Below are positions 58,856-64,000 of a DNA stretch of 64,000 bases, piece after piece. The notes beneath the pieces are model-generated. The model did no database searches and had not been told where the DNA came from. It saw only the letters and a list, made by a program, of their open reading frames with translations. A program made the position numbers and the translations under genes. Position 1 is the first letter of the stretch. The number at the start of each line of letters is the position of its first letter. Source of the stretch: CAVYOE01 sp963770155 (GTDB lineage: Bacteria > Actinomycetota > Thermoleophilia > Solirubrobacterales > 70-9); assembly GCA_963770155.1 (NCBI GenBank), contig CAVYOE010000001.1:124001-188000 (forward strand). Reading direction: 5' to 3'.

Positions 58856-60763
58856 ATGGCAGTAGCTCTGAGACGACCGGGCTGGACCCGGGGCATGTTC
58901 GGGCTCCTGGTCGGAATCGGATTCGGCGTCGGCCTCGTGGTCGCCCTGCGCGCGATCTCGGGGCTGGAGATCTGGCAGACAGAGCAGACCGGCTACCCGC
59001 ACGTGGTGGTTCCCGCGATCACCGGCCCGCTCGGGTTCCTGGTCGGGTTCGGCTGCTTCGACTACTGGTTCCGCTGGACGGTCGGCGCTCCGACCGTTCC
59101 AGAGGACCACTCCCAGCACGGGGCCAAGAGCTGGAAGGACTACTTCTACTTCAACACCGATCACAAGGTGATCGGGATTCAGTACATCTGCACCACCTTC
59201 ATCTTCTTCTTCATCGGCGGGTTCATGGCGATGCTGATGAGGGCCGAGCTGGCCCAGCCCGGGACCCAGGTCGTCGACCCCAGCTTCTTCAACGGCCTCT
59301 TCTCGGTCCACGCGGCGCTGATGATCTTTGTCTTCGTGATCCCGGTCTTCGCCGGGATCGCCAACTACGTGCTGCCGCTGATGATCGGCGCGCCGGACAT
59401 GGCCTTCCCGCGGTTGAACGCGCTCAGCTTCTGGATGCTGCCGATCGCCGGGACCCTGTTCGTCGCCAGCTACCTGGTGCCGGGTGGTGCCTTCGACGCG
59501 GGGTGGACCGGATACGCGCCGCTCTCGACCGGCGCGCCGCTGGGGCAGTCGTTCTTCAACCTCGGGGTGCAGTTTGCCGGCGCTTCATCGGTGGCGACCG
59601 CCCTCAACTTCCTCGTGACGATCATCACCATGCGTGCGCCGGGGATGAATTTCTGGCGTCTGCCGCTGCTGGTCTGGGCCAACCTCTCGACCTCGCTGCT
59701 CGTTGTCGCGGCGACGCCGTTCATCGCCGGGGTCCAGTTCATGGTCCTCTTCGACCGCGCACTGCACACCAACTTCTTCCAGGAGGCGATGGGCGGCGAC
59801 GTCGTCAGCTACCAGCACATCTTCTGGTTCTATTCGCACCCGGCCGTCTACATCATGATGCTGCCGGGCTTCGGGATCGTCTCGGAGGTGATCTCGACTC
59901 ACGCCAGGAAACCGATCTTCGGATACCGGCTGATGGCGCTGGCGCTGATCGGGATCGTGGTCCTGAGCTACTCGGTTTGGGCCCACCACATGTTCGTCGC
60001 CGGCATGTTCAGCTGGCTGCGGGTGCCGATGATGATCACCACCCTGTTGATCGCGGTGCCGACCGGGATCAAGATCTTCTCCTGGCTCGCAACGCTGTTC
60101 CAATCGGTGCTCCACCTGAGATCGACCGCGATGTTGTTCGCGCTCGGATTCATCGTCACCTTCACGATCGGCGGGATCAGCGGCGTGATGCTCGGGATGA
60201 TCCCGATCGACATCCACGTTTCCGACACCTACTTCATCGTCGCCCACATCCATTTCGTGCTCTTCGGCGGCTCGGTGTTCACGATCTTCGCCGGCATCTA
60301 CCACTGGTTCCCGAAGATGACCGGCCGCATGTACGACGAGAAGCTGGGCCGCGCCCACTTCTACCTGACCCTGGTAGGCATGCTTGGGACCTTCATCCCG
60401 ATGCACTGGGTCGGGATGGAGGGGATGCCGCGGCGGGTCGCCGACTATTCGGCCCAGTTCGGCGACTGGAACCTGTTCATCACGGTCTGCTCATTCCTGC
60501 TCGGGGCCGCGCAGCTGATCTTCCTCTACAACATGGTCGTCTCCTGGAAGTGGGGGCCCCGCGCCGGGCCCAACCCGTGGCGAGCGAAGACGATCGAGTG
60601 GCAGGTCACCTCGCCGCCACCGATCTTCAACTTCGACGAGATCCCGCGGGTCGTCGGTGGGCCCTATGAGTTCGGCGTTCCCGGCGCCCGCCACGCGATC
60701 ATGGCCGGCGAGGAAGCGAAGGTGAAGAAGGCAGAACCAGCGGAAGTGGCGGCACCGACATGA
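58856..60763 (+). CDS. ctaD: Cytochrome c oxidase subunit I with N-terminal two-helix extension
   Basis: A 635-aa haem-copper oxidase. The core starts near residue 103 (TDHKVIGIQYICTTFIFFFIGG) and contains the haem-ligand helix FSVHAALMIF, the CuB/Tyr helix FWFYSHPAVYIMMLPGFG, SVWAHHMFVAGM and VAHIHFVLFGG. Tyr326-Ser327-His328-Pro329 is the YSHPxV form of A2-type oxidases; the A1 glutamate is replaced by Ala. The first 100 residues add two helices (FGLLVGIGFGVGLVVAL and HVVVPAITGPLGFLVGFG) not in standard subunit I. A charged cytoplasmic tail ends the protein. Confidence 0.94.
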   Translation: MAVALRRPGWTRGMFGLLVGIGFGVGLVVALRAISGLEIWQTEQTGYPHVVVPAITGPLGFLVGFGCFDYWFRWTVGAPTVPEDHSQHGAKSWKDYFYFNTDHKVIGIQYICTTFIFFFIGGFMAMLMRAELAQPGTQVVDPSFFNGLFSVHAALMIFVFVIPVFAGIANYVLPLMIGAPDMAFPRLNALSFWMLPIAGTLFVASYLVPGGAFDAGWTGYAPLSTGAPLGQSFFNLGVQFAGASSVATALNFLVTIITMRAPGMNFWRLPLLVWANLSTSLLVVAATPFIAGVQFMVLFDRALHTNFFQEAMGGDVVSYQHIFWFYSHPAVYIMMLPGFGIVSEVISTHARKPIFGYRLMALALIGIVVLSYSVWAHHMFVAGMFSWLRVPMMITTLLIAVPTGIKIFSWLATLFQSVLHLRSTAMLFALGFIVTFTIGGISGVMLGMIPIDIHVSDTYFIVAHIHFVLFGGSVFTIFAGIYHWFPKMTGRMYDEKLGRAHFYLTLVGMLGTFIPMHWVGMEGMPRRVADYSAQFGDWNLFITVCSFLLGAAQLIFLYNMVVSWKWGPRAGPNPWRAKTIEWQVTSPPPIFNFDEIPRVVGGPYEFGVPGARHAIMAGEEAKVKKAEPAEVAAPT

Positions 60764-61916
60764 GCGACGACGTGACCGGCGAGAGCGATCAGACCAAGGA
60801 TCCGAGCGACCCGACCGACGCCGACGTCGTCGAAGAGGTGACCGGCGACACCGAGGCAGACGTCTCGGGCGGTGCCGAGGGCGAGGAGCAGATCCGCGAG
60901 CAGCCGACGATCCAGCCGGAGGAGGGGGAGACGCCGATCACCGACTTCGGCACGCCCCAGGAGCACGCCTCCGAGGTCGTTGCCGAGGCGGAGCCCGCCA
61001 GCGACGGCGACCCGTCCCCGCCGCCCTCGCGCGAGGACGTCAACCGGGTCCTGATCTTCCTGAACGAGGTCGCCGGCGGGCGCAAGCTGCTGCAGGCCGC
61101 ACGCGAGCTCGCCGATGCCGGCGCCTCCTACTTCGCGGTAGTGGCTCCGCAGAACCAGCCGGACGTCGGTCAGCTGGTGAACGAGGACGAGCTGCGTGAC
61201 GCCGCCCAGAGCCGGGTCGACGTGACCATGGCGGTCCTGGACGAGTTCGGCCTCCGGGCCGAGAGCGCGGTCCTGGATCCGGACTCGGCGCTGGCCCTCG
61301 ACGACGCGATCCGCGCTACCGCTCCCGACTACGTACTGCTCTCATGCCTCTACGAGCAGCGCTTCGGGCTCACCCGCAAGGACCTGGTCGAGTGGGCAAA
61401 GGACAGCTTCGACGTGCGAATCGAGCACATCCCGGTCCGCGTCGACGACGACGCGGTCCGCTGGGACCTGACCCACACCCTCGTCGTCAGCACCAAGACG
61501 GTCAACAGCCCCGACCTGATCCAGCGTCTCAAGGAGAGAGCGAAGGAGCGGCCGCACCGCTACACCTTCGTCTGTCCGAGCTCGGGCGACGTCTCGCGGG
61601 AAGAGGTCTGCGCCAACCTGGCCGCGACCCTAGCCGAGATGTACCGCAACGACATCGACGCGACCGGCCAGCCGATGAGCCCCGACCCGTTCACCGCGAT
61701 CGAGAACGCGATCGAGCACTACCGGCTCGACGAGGTCTTGATCTCGACCCTGGCGGGCGAGCAGTCGAAGTGGCTGGAGGAGAACCTGGTCGAGCGAACC
61801 CGAGAGATCACCGAGATGCCGGTCGAACACGTAGAGGCCGGCCGACGAGGTCCACCACACCCGAGCCCTCGGCCGGCGCCCCCGGACGCGAAGCAGAGGA
61901 GGCGCCGGTTAAGTAA
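60760..61916 (+). CDS. Tandem universal-stress-like protein in the cox operon, probably frameshifted near the 3' end
   Basis: About 385 aa. An acidic, disordered N-terminus (1-90) precedes two alpha/beta halves: VNRVLIFLNEVAGGRKLLQAARELADAG ... APDYVLLSCLYEQRFG, and HRYTFVCPSSGDVSREEVCANLAATLAEMY ... RLDEVLISTLAGEQSKWLEENLVER. Both resemble USP/Rossmann units, here without the canonical ATP-binding GxxG-S motif being clear. It overlaps ctaD by 4 bp. The frame stays open through ctaE, giving an implausible Arg-rich tail, whereas another frame ends PEPSAGAPGREAEEAPVK at a TAA overlapping the ctaE ATG. A frame change between about 61840 and 61860 is inferred, from error or mutation. Confidence 0.65.
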
Positions 61917-62539
61917 TGGAAAGCGCCGCCGTAGCAGCCGACCACGCCGAAGACCATCACCACGGGCCGCCCGAGGCACACCAGAGCTCGCGGATCGACC
62001 GCCAGACGCTCGGGGTGCTGCTGTTCATCATCACCGAGGCGATGCTGTTCGGGGCGTTCTTCGCCTCCTACTTCTTCCTGAGGGTCGTCGCCAACGAGGG
62101 CCCGTGGCCGCCGGAAGGGTTCGAGCTCCCGGTGGCGGTCGCCGGAGTCAACACGCTGATCCTGGTCTCATCGAGCCTCACCGTTCACTGGGCGCTCGAA
62201 TCGATCAAGCGGAACAACCGCCGCGGTCTGCAGCTGGGCCTGCTGACGACGTTCTTACTCGGCGCGACCTTCCTCTTCATCCAGATCAACGAGTACGTCC
62301 ACATCGGCTTCAGTGCCCGCGACGAGGCTTTCGGCTCGATCTTCTACGGGCTCACCGGGCTCCACGGCGCCCACGTCTTCGTCGGCCTCACCCTGCTCGC
62401 CTTCGCCAACATCCGAGCCTGGCGCGGCCACTTCGGGCCCGAGGCCAAGGACCACCTCGGCGTCGAGATGCCGGGGATCTACTGGCACTTCGTCGACGTG
62501 ATGTGGATCATCGTGTTCACGACGGTCTATATCCTCTAG
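61916..62539 (+). CDS. ctaE: Cytochrome c oxidase subunit III
   Basis: A 207-aa membrane protein with five helices. RQTLGVLLFIITEAMLFGAFFASYFFLR, LVSSSLTVHWALESIKRNN and FYGLTGLHGAHVFVGLTLL are characteristic, and the C-terminal GIYWHFVDVMWIIVFTTVYIL is diagnostic. It stabilises proton uptake by subunit I. The start ATG overlaps the preceding TAA. Confidence 0.95.
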   Translation: MESAAVAADHAEDHHHGPPEAHQSSRIDRQTLGVLLFIITEAMLFGAFFASYFFLRVVANEGPWPPEGFELPVAVAGVNTLILVSSSLTVHWALESIKRNNRRGLQLGLLTTFLLGATFLFIQINEYVHIGFSARDEAFGSIFYGLTGLHGAHVFVGLTLLAFANIRAWRGHFGPEAKDHLGVEMPGIYWHFVDVMWIIVFTTVYIL

Positions 62540-62588
62540 CTCCCACTCGGGGGCCAGACCCCGAAACAAGCCAAGGGAGGGTGTTGAG

Positions 62589-63947
62589 GTGGCGAGGGGC
62601 ATTTCTGCTCGTGTTTGGCTCACCGGCATCGCGGGCCTGATCTTGATCCTGGCGGTCCCGGCATCTTCCCCCGGTGCGACCGTGACAGTCGACGGCTCGC
62701 CCCTCAACATCAGCACCGACGAGGTCGGGCAGGTCCAGGCGGTATTCGACAGTGATTGTGGCTGCGGACAGTTCGACGGGGACGGAGCCGGGCTCTTCAT
62801 CGGAATGGGCGACCCCACCCTCGTCGACCTCACGCCGGGGTCCGGACCGACTTCGGGGGGCACTGGTACCGCGGCCGACCCATTCACACTGACGACCCAG
62901 TACTTGGCTACCGGGAACAATGGCGACCTCAACATCCTGCAGGTCGACAGCTACGTTAACGGCGAGAACGGCTTTTCCTCGACCTACACGATCACGAGGG
63001 ACCCGCTCAGTCTCCAGGACCCGGTCCCGTACCGCGCCATCCTTTTCGCCGACCTCTATCCGGGCGGAGAGGACGTCGGACACGGCACGCTGGAGCCGGG
63101 GGCGCCGCGCTTCCTGGGCGCCGTCAGTGACACCTACGAGACCGCGGGCGGGCTGGTGGAGGTCGCCGATTCACCCTGGGATGCATTCCAGGCGGGCGAC
63201 CGCGCAAGTGTCTTCTCGAACATCGCTCCGCTCGGTAGCCCCGGCTTTCCCAACACGGTTGACCCCAGCCTCACCGACTCGGCGATTGGTGTCCAGTGGG
63301 ATGACAGCGCAGTCACGGGCGTCGGCACCGGCAACCCCTCTGACACCTACAGGGTCCGGTGGGAGTTCCACCGGGTGCCGGCTCCAGTCCACGGGCAGAA
63401 GATCGTCGTCCGCCCTGTCAGCGGCACCGTTCTGGTCAAGGCGCCCGGGCACGCCAACTTCCGCCAGCTCTTTGACGGCCGCCGGATCCCAGTTGGCTCC
63501 GAGATCGACGCGCGAGGCGGTTTCGTTGAAGTCACCTCCGAGCGCGGCAATGGGACCAAGGACATCGCGACCTTCTGGCAGGGCATGTTCCAGGCACTGC
63601 AAAAGCCGGCGCCGACAGCGCCCCTGAACGCGAGACTCTCCGAGCGGCTCTCCTGCAAGAGCAAGGGCAGGAAGGCAATCGCCGCCACTTGGGGATTGCG
63701 GCGCGCGGCTGCGAGCGCCGGCGCCTCCCGGCGGCTCTGGGCCAAGGGAACCGGTCGCTTCCGCACAACGGGCTACCGCGGCTCGGCCACAATCCGCGGG
63801 ACCGAGTGGCTGACGCAGGACCGCTGTCGCGGCAAGAAGCGCTCAACCAGGTTCCGGGTCCGCAGCGGCGTGCTCGCGATCGACGACTTCACCAAGAAGA
63901 AGAACGTGAACAAGGTGCTGCGCAGGGGCGGGTACACGGCGAAGTGA
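62589..63947 (+). CDS. Secreted protein with FecR-like domain
   Basis: A 452-aa precursor from a GTG start with GGGAGGG about 9 nt upstream. A signal peptide (ending SSPGA) is followed by a beta-rich region of about 240 residues containing a CGCGQFDGDG turn, then a FecR-like block VVRPVSGTVLVKAPGHANF ... IPVGSEIDARGGFVEVTSE, and a basic C-terminus. Proteins with this 'GTVLVK.PG ... GSEID.R.G' block are frequent in Solirubrobacterales surface proteins, from memory. Possible wall- or surface-associated adhesin; function unproven. Confidence 0.6.
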   Translation: MARGISARVWLTGIAGLILILAVPASSPGATVTVDGSPLNISTDEVGQVQAVFDSDCGCGQFDGDGAGLFIGMGDPTLVDLTPGSGPTSGGTGTAADPFTLTTQYLATGNNGDLNILQVDSYVNGENGFSSTYTITRDPLSLQDPVPYRAILFADLYPGGEDVGHGTLEPGAPRFLGAVSDTYETAGGLVEVADSPWDAFQAGDRASVFSNIAPLGSPGFPNTVDPSLTDSAIGVQWDDSAVTGVGTGNPSDTYRVRWEFHRVPAPVHGQKIVVRPVSGTVLVKAPGHANFRQLFDGRRIPVGSEIDARGGFVEVTSERGNGTKDIATFWQGMFQALQKPAPTAPLNARLSERLSCKSKGRKAIAATWGLRRAAASAGASRRLWAKGTGRFRTTGYRGSATIRGTEWLTQDRCRGKKRSTRFRVRSGVLAIDDFTKKKNVNKVLRRGGYTAK

Positions 63948-63962
63948 GCGGCCGCCGGCCCG

Positions 63963-64000
63963 CTACTTCTTTTTCTTCTTCTTCTTCTTTTTCGGCTTCG
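63963..64000 (-). CDS. C-terminal polylysine tail of a minus-strand gene, cut by the window edge
   Basis: On the minus strand the bases read Lys-Pro followed by nine lysines and a TAG stop. Only 11 complete codons are visible. Polylysine C-termini occur in actinobacterial DNA-binding proteins such as topoisomerase I and HU, but this is too short to identify. Confidence 0.45.
   Translation of the reverse strand, partial: KPKKKKKKKKK

Noticed and set aside
61917..62640. Continuation of the stress-like protein across ctaE
   Set aside because: Out of phase with ctaE and low-complexity; a frameshift is more likely than a 626-aa protein overlapping an essential gene.
63966..63998. T-rich stretch as a terminator or microsatellite
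   Set aside because: Reads in frame as Lys codons ending in TAG on the minus strand and has no stem before it.

Overview
The window is about 70% GC (judged by eye) and densely packed, with many ATGA-type stop/start overlaps and GTG, TTG or possibly CTG starts. Gene content points to an actinobacterium, most likely class Thermoleophilia (Solirubrobacterales-like). The supporting signs are a MoeZ/CysO/CysM/Mec cysteine route, GuaB3 next to GuaA, the rplM-rpsI-glmM-glmS-acpS-nnr-alr order, and many small secreted proteins of lineage-specific type. The taxon is an inference; no rRNA or marker alignment was possible.

Layout. 0-8 kb: end of an HtpX-like protease, then rhodanese-MoeB (MoeZ-like, frameshifted) with sulfur carrier CysO, a secreted protein, a polar amino-acid ABC transporter on the minus strand, and cysM / queuosine-salvage-like / JAMM protease (Mec) / DUF2007. 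Together MoeZ, CysO, CysM and Mec make a complete protein-thiocarboxylate cysteine pathway. 8-15 kb: a minus-strand hypothetical with a questionable 5' end, an MFS transporter, DUF1802, hydantoinase A/B and a Cys/His zinc-motif protein. 15-22 kb: nadB, a histone-deacetylase-like hydrolase, and a three-gene minus operon of GT4 glycosyltransferase, 915-aa coiled-coil/HhH protein and a 67-aa paralogue of its N-terminus; then a Flp-like pilin. 22-29 kb: rph-rdgB-cation efflux, a roadblock-like protein with TldD/TldE, HU and pyrF. 29-35 kb: LysM protein, D,D-carboxypeptidase, PfkB kinase, a structured leader with terminator, guaB3-guaA and an M23 peptidase.

36-49 kb: core run rplM-rpsI-glmM-glmS-DUF3352-acpS-nnr-alr-cca, joining ribosomal proteins to UDP-GlcNAc and D-alanine supply for cell wall. 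Secreted beta-type paralogues, a HIT protein, an enoyl-CoA hydratase and infA follow. 50-58 kb: GH63-like glycosidase, a drug/lipid-type ABC exporter, amidase with a small partner, zinc ribbon and GT4. 58-62.5 kb: cytochrome c oxidase subunits II, I and III with a universal-stress-like protein inserted between I and III. The window ends with a secreted FecR-like protein and the polylysine tail of a minus-strand gene.

Points most worth attention: CysO ends in Gly-Gly-Ala-Ser, so it should need trimming by the nearby JAMM protease. The rhodanese domain precedes the MoeB domain, the reverse of mycobacterial MoeZ. cysM is translationally coupled to a queuosine-salvage-like gene. There are two structured leaders (before guaB3 and before rplM), a dispersed repeat with an exact 19-bp tail in two intergenic gaps, and a stress-protein gene inside the cox operon. 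Two probable frameshifts and one in-frame amber upstream of a coding region may be assembly errors or real lesions.
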